Shown: one piece after another, positions 34,568-46,646 of the stretch
Numbering within the stretch: the stretch's first letter is position 1
Layout of the letters: every line of letters starts with the position of its first letter
DNA from: Bacteroidales bacterium
Lineage (GTDB): Bacteria; Bacteroidota; Bacteroidia; Bacteroidales; P3
Reading direction: 5' to 3'
Assembly: GCA_017522065.1 (NCBI GenBank)
Contig: JAFXAD010000043.1
Coordinates: 1 to 64,000 of the forward strand
DNA length: 64,000 bases
Made by a program: the position numbers and the translations under genes
Notes under the pieces: generated by a model
Database searches by the model: none
Told to the model about the DNA's origin: nothing
Seen by the model: the letters and a program-made list of their open reading frames with translations, nothing else

Positions 34568-34711
34568 AAAAATGTCATCACCATATATTATGTTAGGAGT
34601 GTTTGCTGGCTATTTGTAAGCAAGTCGCGAATTATAGTGGATCCCTATATTTGTCCACTTGTTTTGTGGAACTGTTTTGCCTATGGCAAGAATTGATAAA
34701 TAGATTGTTAT

Positions 34712-35074
34712 TTATGCTTTTGGCCTTTGCTGAGGTTTTTCTTTGTATGAAACCATTTTTATCCAATGGAATGCTTGTGTGAATGCTTTTGGATTGCTTT
34801 TGCTTTCAAGCATATAGGCTGAGCGTTCGAAAGGAATGGAACGATAAGCCATGTCGAAATTCCTGTAACGAGCCAGAAATATCAGCCAAAACGTCAGATA
34901 TAGTATGTAGAACGGTATGATAAGCAGAGCTATCTGTTGCCACAAATGAATGGTTTCGTGTTGGATTTCGTTGTTGGTGAGTGGCTGTCCGTTGTAGAAG
35001 ACGAATGGGAAAATGCTGATAGCATGGTATCTATGTGGCGGGAAATGGCGAGTGTGGATCAGCAGTGGTGACAT
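34712..35074 (-). CDS. Small membrane protein with HExxH-like motif
   Basis: 120 residues from the ATG at 35074, 2 bp after the stop of the gene before it. NNEIQHETIHLWQQ includes HETIH, a HExxH zinc motif, followed by a TM segment (IALLIIPFYILYLTFWLIFL) and AYRSIPFERSAY, whose Glu could be a third ligand. Similar small Bacteroidota proteins are known to me as hypothetical. It may be a membrane metalloprotease or a degenerate one. Confidence 0.6.
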   Translation of the reverse strand: MSPLLIHTRHFPPHRYHAISIFPFVFYNGQPLTNNEIQHETIHLWQQIALLIIPFYILYLTFWLIFLARYRNFDMAYRSIPFERSAYMLESKSNPKAFTQAFHWIKMVSYKEKPQQRPKA

Positions 35075-35076
35075 TG

Positions 35077-36627
35077 CTATTTGTAATTGGCGTTGGTGAG
35101 AATGCCGTTGTTTACGGTGAATTCCATAATCTGCCAGCAATCAACATTATTGCCTTTCTTGTCTTTGGCAGGTTCCCAGTTCTGAGGCATAGTCTTGACA
35201 AGGTCGAGGACCATGTTGGCGAATTCGAATAGTTCGCCTTTCCCTTTGTTCAGGATAATCCATCGTCCTGCTTCGCCATTGCAGTTGACCATGAATCCGA
35301 GACGCACACGGAACAGTCGGTCCTTGGCACGTTCGTCGGTGAGAGGATTGTTGAGGAACCAGCTGCGGAAAGTGGGTTTCCCGCCTTTGTAGGTGGGATT
35401 TGTCTTGGGCTGTTTGTAGTTGCCCACGTTCTCAGCCAGTTGTTTGTCGTCTACAGACCATATTCCGTTTTCGTTGCAGATGTTAAAAACGTTGGTAGCA
35501 AGCTCTTTTTCGTCGTCTTCGAAGCTCGAGGGGGTAAAAGATGAAGACAGAATGATGCCGTCTTTTATTCTGAGTTTCTGGGTTTTGTATACATTGTAAG
35601 TGGGAAGTCCAAGAGAAGAAGACTCCCAGTTGCCATAGTGGATCACGTAGTTGCCGTCAATCCAGTCGGCAAAGATAGCACCGTTTTCATTGAGAGGGCG
35701 GTGATTGTATGGTATGTCGTCTATAATGCTGTCTGCCAGATATGTGGTAATGGATTCGCTATGCGAGATGAATGAGTAGGGATCGTCTCCGGAGTGTGTG
35801 GAGATATCGGATAAGAACAGTGAGTCGTTCTGGATGATCCATGAGCCGAATGGAGCACCGGAGGAGGTACTGCTGTTCCATGCCGAGGGAGTGCGCAGTG
35901 GGTTGTTCCCAAAGAAATCCATCACAAGTGTCATGTTGTCAGGTTGATGTTCGAAGAGACCTTTATGCCCGTCGAAATCAACAGCCTCACGGTCCATTGC
36001 GCAGCGCTGATGGAAGTTAAGGTATCGTTCGCGGAGTGTAAGGAATTTTGAAATCGTGCTGCTTGTATCGGGGTTCTTCTGCAACTGAAGTCTGTCGTTG
36101 GTGCTAATGAATACGTTGTCAACGATTTTTCCGTCTATGATGTGCAAATATCTGTTCCCTTTTGCCTCGGTTGATTTCAACTCTTTTTTGTCGTTCGTAA
36201 TCAATGTGAGTTCAATGATGCCCGAGAACCAGTCGGCAATGACTAAGTCGTCGGTAGTCTCGGGGTGTGTTTCCAAAGGCTTGATATTGAAGTAGCCAGG
36301 TGCTACAGAGGTATCGATGCCGCTTTCGGTCCACAGGTTTCCGGTCCGTGTACGATAGCGTTTGGCGTCGATGCGAGTAAGGTATATCTCATTGTTGAGA
36401 ATCTCGAAGCGTGCCACATGTCCTCGATTGAGGTTTGCGCTCCAGAAATTGAACGGAGAAGGGGTGTTTGTGCGTTGGAAATAGACCATAACCAGCGAGG
36501 GGACATCGCGTTCGACCGTGACTGTATAGTGCCGGTTGTTCCATACGAGTGTGTCGGGATCCTGCTCTTTCTGGGCAAATGCCGATAAAGAACTGATGAG
36601 TAATAATGAAAGAATTATGCGTTTCAT
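35077..36627 (-). CDS. Exported protein with TonB_C-like C-terminus
   Basis: 516 residues, signal peptide MKRIILSLLLISSLSAFAQ. The main part is a beta-rich region of unknown family. The last ~100 residues (FRVRLGFMVNCNGEAGRWIILN...NMVLDLVKTMPQNWEPAKDKKGNNVDCWQIMEFTV) resemble the TonB C-terminal fold found in many Bacteroidota exported proteins. It is co-transcribed with the HExxH membrane protein (2-bp spacing). Function unknown. Confidence 0.65.
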   Translation of the reverse strand: MKRIILSLLLISSLSAFAQKEQDPDTLVWNNRHYTVTVERDVPSLVMVYFQRTNTPSPFNFWSANLNRGHVARFEILNNEIYLTRIDAKRYRTRTGNLWTESGIDTSVAPGYFNIKPLETHPETTDDLVIADWFSGIIELTLITNDKKELKSTEAKGNRYLHIIDGKIVDNVFISTNDRLQLQKNPDTSSTISKFLTLRERYLNFHQRCAMDREAVDFDGHKGLFEHQPDNMTLVMDFFGNNPLRTPSAWNSSTSSGAPFGSWIIQNDSLFLSDISTHSGDDPYSFISHSESITTYLADSIIDDIPYNHRPLNENGAIFADWIDGNYVIHYGNWESSSLGLPTYNVYKTQKLRIKDGIILSSSFTPSSFEDDEKELATNVFNICNENGIWSVDDKQLAENVGNYKQPKTNPTYKGGKPTFRSWFLNNPLTDERAKDRLFRVRLGFMVNCNGEAGRWIILNKGKGELFEFANMVLDLVKTMPQNWEPAKDKKGNNVDCWQIMEFTVNNGILTNANYK

Positions 36628-36782
36628 GTTTATGATAACGAACGTCTCTTTTTTTTAGTATATAAAGTACAATGACTTATTAATGCAATATTTTTGCTTT
36701 ATTCCCGTTATCCACAAAGTTTAAGATGGTTAATCTTTTGCCCGTCTGCAGCGGGCAGTCAAATTTTTTTTCGCAATCAGAT

Positions 36783-37580
36783 ATGATACTCTATTTTTCC
36801 GGCTGTGGCAACAGCAAATTCGTGGCTGACGAACTGGCCCGACTCACAAACGATCGTCTGGCTCTTATAAATCCCATGGAATCAGATCCTTCTTTGACTC
36901 TTTCTGCCGACGAATCCCTTGGCTTCGTCTGCCCTGTCTATTCATGGGCAGTGCCGCGTATTGTCTCCGACTATGTGTCACGCCTGAAAATCAATATTAT
37001 CCCGTCCTATACTTACCTTGCATGCACCTGTGGCGACAATGTGGGCCGCACCCCTGAACGTTTTGCTAAGGTGTTGAAAGCAAAGGGTATTATGCTCGAT
37101 GCTGCTTTCTCCTTTGTTATGCCTGAAACCTACATCAACCTCAAAGGCTTCAATCTCGACACTGACGAGAATGCAGCTCGCAAAATCAATGCCGTCCGCG
37201 AGCGTCTGCCGCAGGTGGCTGAGCGTATTGGTCGCCGTGAGAAGGTTGTCGACGTGGTTCGTGGCAAGGTGCCCTGGCTTAACACATACGTCACCAATGC
37301 CTTGTTCTATAGTTTGTTGATTACCGACAAGAAGTTCTACACCACCGACCGGTGCATATCGTGCGGGATATGCGCCAAAGTGTGTCCGTTGGGCAACATA
37401 ACGATGTCGGGCGACTACGCCGACCCGCAAGGCAGTGCCAAGCAGGGCCTCCGCCCCGTATGGCACGGCAACTGCACCAACTGTATGGCTTGCTACCACC
37501 ACTGTCCCAACAATGCCATCCATTTTGGCAAGGCTACGCAAGGCAAAGGGCAGTATGTTTTCCCGAAAAAGGAGAAATAA
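36783..37580 (+). CDS. EFR1-type flavodoxin/ferredoxin fusion
   Basis: 265 residues from the ATG at 36783. N-terminal flavodoxin-like half (MILYFSGCGNSKFVADEL, CPVYSWAVPRIV), then a C-terminal 2x[4Fe-4S] ferredoxin: CISCGICAKVCPLG and CTNCMACYHHCPNN. EFR1 proteins are thought to carry electrons in anaerobes. It is a single gene, convergent with lacZ (18 bp apart). Confidence 0.87.
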   Translation: MILYFSGCGNSKFVADELARLTNDRLALINPMESDPSLTLSADESLGFVCPVYSWAVPRIVSDYVSRLKINIIPSYTYLACTCGDNVGRTPERFAKVLKAKGIMLDAAFSFVMPETYINLKGFNLDTDENAARKINAVRERLPQVAERIGRREKVVDVVRGKVPWLNTYVTNALFYSLLITDKKFYTTDRCISCGICAKVCPLGNITMSGDYADPQGSAKQGLRPVWHGNCTNCMACYHHCPNNAIHFGKATQGKGQYVFPKKEK

Positions 37581-37597
37581 TAACGGTTACATTATAT

Positions 37598-41044
<3,447 letters not shown>

Positions 41045-43423
41045 TTATTTCGTGTTATCCACTTTCCTCAGCAGTTCCGACCGCGACAGGTCGGTTGGGT
41101 TGGTGCCGGGCACGCCTTCGGGGATGGGCTTGTCGAGCTCCGCGAAGTGGTCTATCCAATATTGGGGCATATTGCCGTCTTTGTCTCGCCAGTTCATAGG
41201 TTTTGCCTCGAACAGGTGTTCCCCTTTTTTGTCCGAAATATACCACAGGTAACATTCGTATACAAGCTCTGAGCAATACAAGGCTTCGACTCCGGGTTCG
41301 AAGGCGCTGTCGTAGGGCCGGCCGATGAACGAGCGTGCCCTTTCGAGCGTCGCCTCAACATTGATGCTGAAATTGTTTGCAAGACGGTATATGTCCGGAA
41401 AATCGCTGTCGCCGGGCTGGCTTTCTATGGCGTGGCGACTCACACCGCGACGTTGCGTGGCATCGACAATCCATATCGAGTCGCCTACCGTCTCCACAAT
41501 TGCCACGTGCGTGTATTCACCGGTGCTCTCCTTCACGGCGCTCCCCATCCCCGCAGTGTCGCGGAAAAAGAGCAGGTCGCCGGGACGGATATCCAGCAGG
41601 CTGTACTTGCTAAGCATACTCCGCAATAACATATCCTTTGGCATCAGAGGCTTCAAGGCGTTCCATAGTTCCGGACGGTAGGTGATCAGCGCGGTGTTCC
41701 CTTGCTTTATCATCATCGGCAGCAGCATGGGGAAGTATTCGCCGCAGTCGGCACTGCTGTTCCATGCGGCTGTCAGCGTATCGCCTTTTCTGTTCGCAAA
41801 TTTCACGTTGTATCCGCTGCTGGAGGTGCACCACCCTTGCGGATTAAAGACTTTTTCCAGATCTACAGCCCCGTCTTTCAGTCCGAATTCGGCAACGGTG
41901 GGCATCTGGCTGTATGTCTCGCTCGCTCGTCTCATCGCTTCCTCTATGGCACTGGCATCAAACTTTTGCTTCCGGTGTCTCCGTTTCTTCCCATCGACGC
42001 TATATTTGCTTTCCACAAGCATCTCGCCTTTGCGGCTGTAGGCTATTGTGTACGGCAGAAAGTGGAAGCAGCCGGCGGTGTACGTTACAATCTCTACGCT
42101 CTGCAGTTCGCTTTGCAGAAACTCGCCGAATGGGTCGCGATAGGTGTAGGGTTCCATACGTCCCGCCGTGTCGATGGTATAGTTCTTTTGGTCTCTGTGC
42201 AGTATGATGACGCGGTCGTCGTGGTCCGGGTCGGGGGCCATACTGACAATTCCATTGGGTTTGGCTATTCGGTACCATCCTATAAAGTCGCTAAGATAGA
42301 TACTTGTGCGGTCGGTGAGCCACTTGCGTCCTCCGTGGCTGAACCGGGTGAGGGTGCTGTATCCTATCTTCTCAGCCTCGGCTTCGGCCTCGTCTAAATA
42401 TTCCTGAAGCGATTTCTCTTCGGTGAAGAATCCGCAGGTGTCGGCCTTCCCGTCGGGCGCGATGCGCACCACGCCGGCATTCGTCTCGATGTAGACGCAT
42501 CCGCCCTGAGTCCCGAAGATGCTTCCTGCTCTCGGCGATTCTTTCACTACCGTCCAGTGTTCCATATCGTGCATCAGCACCAGCTGCCCGCTGTCGGTGA
42601 TGGCCCAAAGGCGGTCGCTTTCAGGGTCGGTTTCATAGTCGCTAAGAGGCAGTATTTTCCATTTTGTTTCGCCGCCCAGCTGGGTATAGGCAGTCGTGCC
42701 GTTTTGCGTGGATATAAGCCATCCGTGCCACTGGCGCAGGCGGGTCACCCGGCAGTTGCCTCGGCATTCCATCAGCCCCTGGTCCTGCGGCGTGGCTATG
42801 CGGTGCGTGGTGCGCCAGTTGTCCGAGGTGCTGTATATCCTGTTGCCGTAAGTGCCTGCAAAGCCGCTGTCGGCGCTGAACATAAACAGCTCTTTTATGC
42901 CGTCTTCGTCCTTCACACAGTCTGGAAACGTTGGTTTCAAAGTTTTGAACGTCTTTCCTCGGTCGTCGCTGTATGCCATAGTCCTGAAGTTCCTTCCGCT
43001 CGCCGATGCCATCCACAGTTTTCCGTCGCTATGGAAGCAGAATCCGTGTACCCAGGTGTGCTCTTTGTCCATCTCCACACTGTCCCACACCGCTCCGCCT
43101 GTGGTGGTGCGCAACACTATGTTGTCGTGCATATATCCTGCTGCGATGGCCGTGTCGCTCCCAAAGCCCGCTATGCGCTCTATCGTAGGCCCAGTGGCGT
43201 ATCTGTCGTAATTCTGGCCAAGCATAGCATGCCAGGTGTCGCCTATGCTGTCGGCTTTCCAGATGTGCCCACACCTGTCGTAGAGCCACAGCTGCCCTGA
43301 GGTCGACACATCGATGTGGTAGCCGCAAGGTATCTCAAGATCAACGCGTCTGTCGCGACGCTGTGCGTCAAGTGTTCCCATAAGGGATATGACAGCTATT
43401 GAAAATAATAGAAATCTCTTCAT
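41045..43423 (-). CDS. Exported beta-propeller fused to YiiX-type cysteine hydrolase
   Basis: 792 residues, signal peptide (MKRFLLFSIAVISLMGTLDAQ). Residues ~25-330 have BNR/sortilin-like repeats (YSDDRGKTF, STSDNWRTTHRI, TTTGGAVWDSV), indicating a beta-propeller. A mixed central part follows. The C-terminal ~200 residues are YiiX/NlpC-P60-like: DIRPGDLLFFRD, His in EYTHVAIVE and Cys in EALYCSELVYECY. It probably binds a ligand with the propeller and hydrolyses peptides or amides in the periplasm. It is 9 bp before lacZ, so the two may share a transcript. Confidence 0.82.
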   Translation of the reverse strand: MKRFLLFSIAVISLMGTLDAQRRDRRVDLEIPCGYHIDVSTSGQLWLYDRCGHIWKADSIGDTWHAMLGQNYDRYATGPTIERIAGFGSDTAIAAGYMHDNIVLRTTTGGAVWDSVEMDKEHTWVHGFCFHSDGKLWMASASGRNFRTMAYSDDRGKTFKTLKPTFPDCVKDEDGIKELFMFSADSGFAGTYGNRIYSTSDNWRTTHRIATPQDQGLMECRGNCRVTRLRQWHGWLISTQNGTTAYTQLGGETKWKILPLSDYETDPESDRLWAITDSGQLVLMHDMEHWTVVKESPRAGSIFGTQGGCVYIETNAGVVRIAPDGKADTCGFFTEEKSLQEYLDEAEAEAEKIGYSTLTRFSHGGRKWLTDRTSIYLSDFIGWYRIAKPNGIVSMAPDPDHDDRVIILHRDQKNYTIDTAGRMEPYTYRDPFGEFLQSELQSVEIVTYTAGCFHFLPYTIAYSRKGEMLVESKYSVDGKKRRHRKQKFDASAIEEAMRRASETYSQMPTVAEFGLKDGAVDLEKVFNPQGWCTSSSGYNVKFANRKGDTLTAAWNSSADCGEYFPMLLPMMIKQGNTALITYRPELWNALKPLMPKDMLLRSMLSKYSLLDIRPGDLLFFRDTAGMGSAVKESTGEYTHVAIVETVGDSIWIVDATQRRGVSRHAIESQPGDSDFPDIYRLANNFSINVEATLERARSFIGRPYDSAFEPGVEALYCSELVYECYLWYISDKKGEHLFEAKPMNWRDKDGNMPQYWIDHFAELDKPIPEGVPGTNPTDLSRSELLRKVDNTK

Positions 43424-43538
43424 AAATCATACGGATTTGGTAATGCAAAGGTACGATTTTTTTTTTAAGTGGCTGCCAAGAGAACGAACTTTGTAAAAAA
43501 AATGTTATTTTTGCAATCAGAAACCATTTGTCCAAAGA

Positions 43539-44552
43539 ATGTCAAACGCGACGGAAAATAGAGGGTTAGTGATTAGAACCACAGGTAGTTGGTATAATGT
43601 CCTGTTGGCCGATGGCACGGTTGTGGAGTGCCGTCTGCGTGGCAATTTCCGCATTCGCGGCAGCAAGCAGACCAACCCCATTGCCGTGGGCGACAGAGTG
43701 TCGTTCCAGATGCTTGACGACGGCACAGGAATGATTACCGACATAGCCGACCGCCGCAACTATATCGTCCGTCGTGCCACCAAGCTGAGCAAGCAGACTC
43801 ATGTCATTGCTGCAAATGTCGACTTGTTGTGCCTTGTGGCCACGTTGGGACTGCCGCGCACATCGACGGGTTTCATCGACCGATTGCTTGTCACCGCCGA
43901 GGCCTACCACATCCCGGCCGTCATCATCTTCAACAAGTGTGACCTCTACGACGACGACCTGTGGCAGATACATAACGAAATCAAGTCGATATATACCTCT
44001 GTGGGTTATCCTGTCTATGAAGTGTCGGCCTTGAACGGGACGGGCGTTGATGCCGTTAAAGAGCTCATTGCCGGCAAAACGTGCCTCTTCAGCGGTCACA
44101 GCGGCGTGGGCAAGTCGGCTCTGCTCAACGCCATCGACCCCTCGTTGCAGTTGCGCACCGGCGAGGTCAGCGAATGGTCGCTCAAAGGAACCCACACCAC
44201 TACCTTTGCTGAAATTTTCCCGATAAAGCTTGACAACAAGGGAATTCCGTCAGAAGAAAACCAAAACCCATCGTTTTCCGCCTTCCGCTTTCCGCTTTCT
44301 GCTTTCCTTATCGACACCCCAGGCATCAAGGAGTTCGGAATGGTCGACTTCCAGCCGTGGGAACTGTCTCATTTTTTCCCTGAGATGCGTTCGCGGCTGC
44401 AAGGGTGTCGTTTTGCCAACTGCACCCATCGGCATGAGCCCGGCTGTGCCATCAAGGAGGCTGTAGAAAATGGCGAGATAAGCGAGGAACGCTATCAGAA
44501 CTATTTGAATATCATCGACTCGATTGAGTCGGATGCTCCGATCAGGAGATAA
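43539..44552 (+). CDS. rsgA: Ribosome small-subunit GTPase with repeat-derived insertion
   Basis: 337 residues, of the circularly permuted GTPase type: G4 (IFNKCDLYD), G1 (GHSGVGKSALL), G2 (GTHTTTF), G3 (LIDTPG). The C-terminal zinc site GCRFANCTHRHEPGC is intact. RsgA matures the 30S subunit. Between FAEIFPI and FLIDTPG, where relatives have about 5 residues, are ~28 residues (KLDNKGIPSEENQNPSFSAFRFPLSA), partly encoded by a TTTCCGC tandem repeat. The insertion lies in a loop before G3. Confidence 0.95.
   Translation: MSNATENRGLVIRTTGSWYNVLLADGTVVECRLRGNFRIRGSKQTNPIAVGDRVSFQMLDDGTGMITDIADRRNYIVRRATKLSKQTHVIAANVDLLCLVATLGLPRTSTGFIDRLLVTAEAYHIPAVIIFNKCDLYDDDLWQIHNEIKSIYTSVGYPVYEVSALNGTGVDAVKELIAGKTCLFSGHSGVGKSALLNAIDPSLQLRTGEVSEWSLKGTHTTTFAEIFPIKLDNKGIPSEENQNPSFSAFRFPLSAFLIDTPGIKEFGMVDFQPWELSHFFPEMRSRLQGCRFANCTHRHEPGCAIKEAVENGEISEERYQNYLNIIDSIESDAPIRR
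44273..44307. repeat. TTTCCGC-type tandem repeat inside rsgA
   Basis: Units TTTCCGCC, TTCCGCT, TTCCGCT, TTCTGCT, TTCC are in frame in the rsgA insertion. They resemble the TTTCCACTTTCCGTTTTCC part of the lacZ tract. Confidence 0.75.
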
Positions 44553-44554
44553 AA

Positions 44555-44590
44555 AAAACCGCTCTCAACAGAGTTGGAGCGGTTTTAACT
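44555..44590. terminator. Bidirectional terminator between rsgA and CoA-transferase gene
   Basis: AAAACCGCTC / GAGCGGTTTT with a 12-base loop; an A-run on one side and a T-run on the other serve both convergent genes. Confidence 0.85.
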
Positions 44591-44592
44591 GT

Positions 44593-45897
44593 CTATTCAG
44601 TGTATTTGCATTGGAATCGTCGTTCGTATTCCTCTATCAGCATCGGGCGGTAGTCGGGGTGGGCGATACGTATCAGGTCCTCGGCGCGATGCTTCAGCGT
44701 GCGGCCCTTGAGCCGTGCTATGCCATATTCGGTCACGAGGTAGTTGATGTCGTTGCGCGTGGTGCTGACTGCCGAGCCAGGGGTGAGGAAAGGTTTGATG
44801 CGCGAAATGGTGCCGCCTGCTGCGGTGCTGGGCATGGCAATGATGCTGCGTCCTTCGCGGGCCATCGAAGCGCCGCGGATGAAGTCGATCTGTCCGCCGA
44901 TGCCGCTGTATTGGCGCATGCCGATACTCTCGCTGGCAACTTGGCCCATGAGGTCGACCTCGAGGCAGGAGTTGATGCTGACCATACGGTACTGCTGTGC
45001 GATGATGATGGGGTCGTTGGTGTAGTCGACGGGGTAGAGCTCGATGTCCTCATTGCCATCAGCGAAGTCGTACAGTTCGCGAGAGCCCATGATGAAGGTT
45101 GCGACGACTTTGCCCTTGTGCAGAGTCTTGCGGCTTCCGTTGATGTTGCCCCGCTTCATCAGTTCGGCCACTCCGTCGCTGAACATTTCGCTATGGATTC
45201 CGAGGTCGTTCTTGTCGGTCAGTTCGTTGAGGACAGCGTTAGGGATAGCACCAATGCCAAGTTGCAGAGTGCTGCCGTCGACGACAAGCGAGGCGCAGTT
45301 GCGTCCGATAGCCATTTCGACTTCACTCGGGGCGTCGCTGTGCAGTTCGGGAAGTTGGTAGGCGCAAGGTATAATGTGGTCGATTTGCGACACATGGATC
45401 ATTACGTTGCCATAGGTGAAGGGCATTAGTTCGTTGGTCTCGATGATGACCGAGCGGGCGCGTCGGATGGCAGCGAGCGCATAATCGCAGCTGACACCGA
45501 GCGAGCAATAGCCTTCTTCGTTGGGCGGTGTGGCTTGGAAGACGGCGACATCGCATGGTATTTCGTCGCCTATCATGCCGGGAACGTCGTGGAAATAGGC
45601 GGGGAAGAAATCGCCCTCAAGGTGGTTGACGGCATCGCGCGAGTTGCCGCTCAGGAAGTTGCTCACATGGCGGAAGTGGCCGTAGCAGCGCGGATGCAGC
45701 AACTCGTTGTCGCCAAGAGTGGTCATGTGGAAGATGAGGACATCGTTATAGTCCTCGCAGTGTTCGGCCATGGCATGGGGAACAACCTTGGGGACGGCGG
45801 CTGCATGACCGAGGACAACGCAATCGCCGTCGTGGATATCTTTTATAGCCTCTTCGGGTTTTGAGACTTTTCTTTTATATTCTTCTTTCCAATTCAT
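44593..45897 (-). CDS. 4-hydroxybutyrate/butyryl CoA-transferase family
   Basis: 434 residues from the ATG at 45897 (MNWKEEYKRKVSKPEEAI). It closely resembles AbfT 4-hydroxybutyrate CoA-transferase: IHVSQIDHIIP, GSTLQLGIGAIPNAVL, active-site Glu in LGIHSEMFSDG, SGIGGQIDFIRGASM, STTRNDINYLVTEYGIA. Such enzymes move CoA between acetate and 4-hydroxybutyrate, butyrate or propionate. A longer frame exists upstream to 46194, but that part is the cobalamin riboswitch. Expression is probably lowered when cobalamin is plentiful. Confidence 0.92.
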   Translation of the reverse strand: MNWKEEYKRKVSKPEEAIKDIHDGDCVVLGHAAAVPKVVPHAMAEHCEDYNDVLIFHMTTLGDNELLHPRCYGHFRHVSNFLSGNSRDAVNHLEGDFFPAYFHDVPGMIGDEIPCDVAVFQATPPNEEGYCSLGVSCDYALAAIRRARSVIIETNELMPFTYGNVMIHVSQIDHIIPCAYQLPELHSDAPSEVEMAIGRNCASLVVDGSTLQLGIGAIPNAVLNELTDKNDLGIHSEMFSDGVAELMKRGNINGSRKTLHKGKVVATFIMGSRELYDFADGNEDIELYPVDYTNDPIIIAQQYRMVSINSCLEVDLMGQVASESIGMRQYSGIGGQIDFIRGASMAREGRSIIAMPSTAAGGTISRIKPFLTPGSAVSTTRNDINYLVTEYGIARLKGRTLKHRAEDLIRIAHPDYRPMLIEEYERRFQCKYTE

Positions 45898-46027
45898 TAT
45901 ATTGTTGTATTTTGTTGGTTTGCCGTTTAGGGCAATGGCAGTCGGTCGCAGTAAGCGAAAGAAAGAATAGTTTAAAAACATTTTGACAATCGCCTTTGAC
46001 GCGAAAGCATTGCCATTATAATTGTCT

Positions 46028-46262
46028 GCGGGCAGGTCTCCTGGCTTCCGTCTCCGCATCAGGCACCTTCTCGGATTCGATGTCCAATGGTATTCAGCCT
46101 GGCGAAATAATGGCGGTTTACAGTTGCGCGACAGCTCACGATTTTCACGCGATTCCCTCTTGGCCTCGCCGTTTTCGGCAAGGAACCCCGACATGTCATT
46201 ATTTTAATGTACTGCTGCATTGCCGATTGGTAGGATTTCCCCTCTCGGCAAAGCGATGCAAA
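46028..46262 (-). ncRNA. Cobalamin riboswitch
   Basis: On the minus strand the B12 box AGCCAGGAGACCTGCC (46031-46046) is exact. Upstream the conserved core GCGCAACTGTAA and GGGAATCGCGTGAAAATCG (46118-46157) is present, and the 5' part reaches to about 46262. It lies about 130 nt before the CoA-transferase start. The switch usually shuts off the downstream gene when adenosylcobalamin is present. Confidence 0.93.
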
Positions 46263-46438
46263 AATACATAAAAGTTTTGAATTGACAAATTACGCATGAT
46301 ATATCATGTTTTCCCATACACAGCCAAAGGCCAATGTATGGGTCAAAAAATAAACAGGAGGTTTTGCTTGCCTTGGCAAAGATGCAAGAACAATCAATTT
46401 ATATGGATAAAACGACAAAAAATATGATATGGGCAAAA

Positions 46439-46460
46439 TAAGCAAATATTTTTTTGCTTA
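46439..46460. promoter_or_regulatory. 22-bp inverted repeat, copy 1
   Basis: TAAGCAAA and TTTGCTTA arms with a 6-base AT spacer. An identical copy occurs 135 bp downstream. Confidence 0.65.
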
Positions 46461-46573
46461 ATTTGCTAATACTATATAATAAAATGTAAATCAATTATGT
46501 CTATTGGCAAAATAAGGAAAATACCACTCAAAAATAAGGTATTTTTGCACTAATTTTACTGCAAATTCCCAAT

Positions 46574-46595
46574 TAAGCAAATATTTTTTTGCTTA
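46574..46595. promoter_or_regulatory. 22-bp inverted repeat, copy 2
   Basis: Identical to 46439-46460. It ends 15 bp before the -7 box at 46611 and so covers the -33 region of the ATPase promoter, the place for a repressor site. Confidence 0.65.
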
Positions 46596-46646
46596 TCTGG
46601 GAAAAATGCGTATTTTTGTATTCTGAAAACGAAATATTTTATAGTT

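Larger units (their letters stand above)
46263..46646. other. AT-rich intergenic region with two palindromes and two -7 boxes
   Basis: Between the riboswitch and the divergent ATPase gene, with no gene. Two -7-like boxes TATTTTTG on the plus strand (46541-46548 and 46611-46618) and two identical 22-bp inverted repeats (see next entries). Confidence 0.7.

Noticed and set aside
45898-46194. 99-residue N-terminal extension of the CoA-transferase
   Set aside because: It translates the cobalamin riboswitch; the family starts at MNWKEEY.
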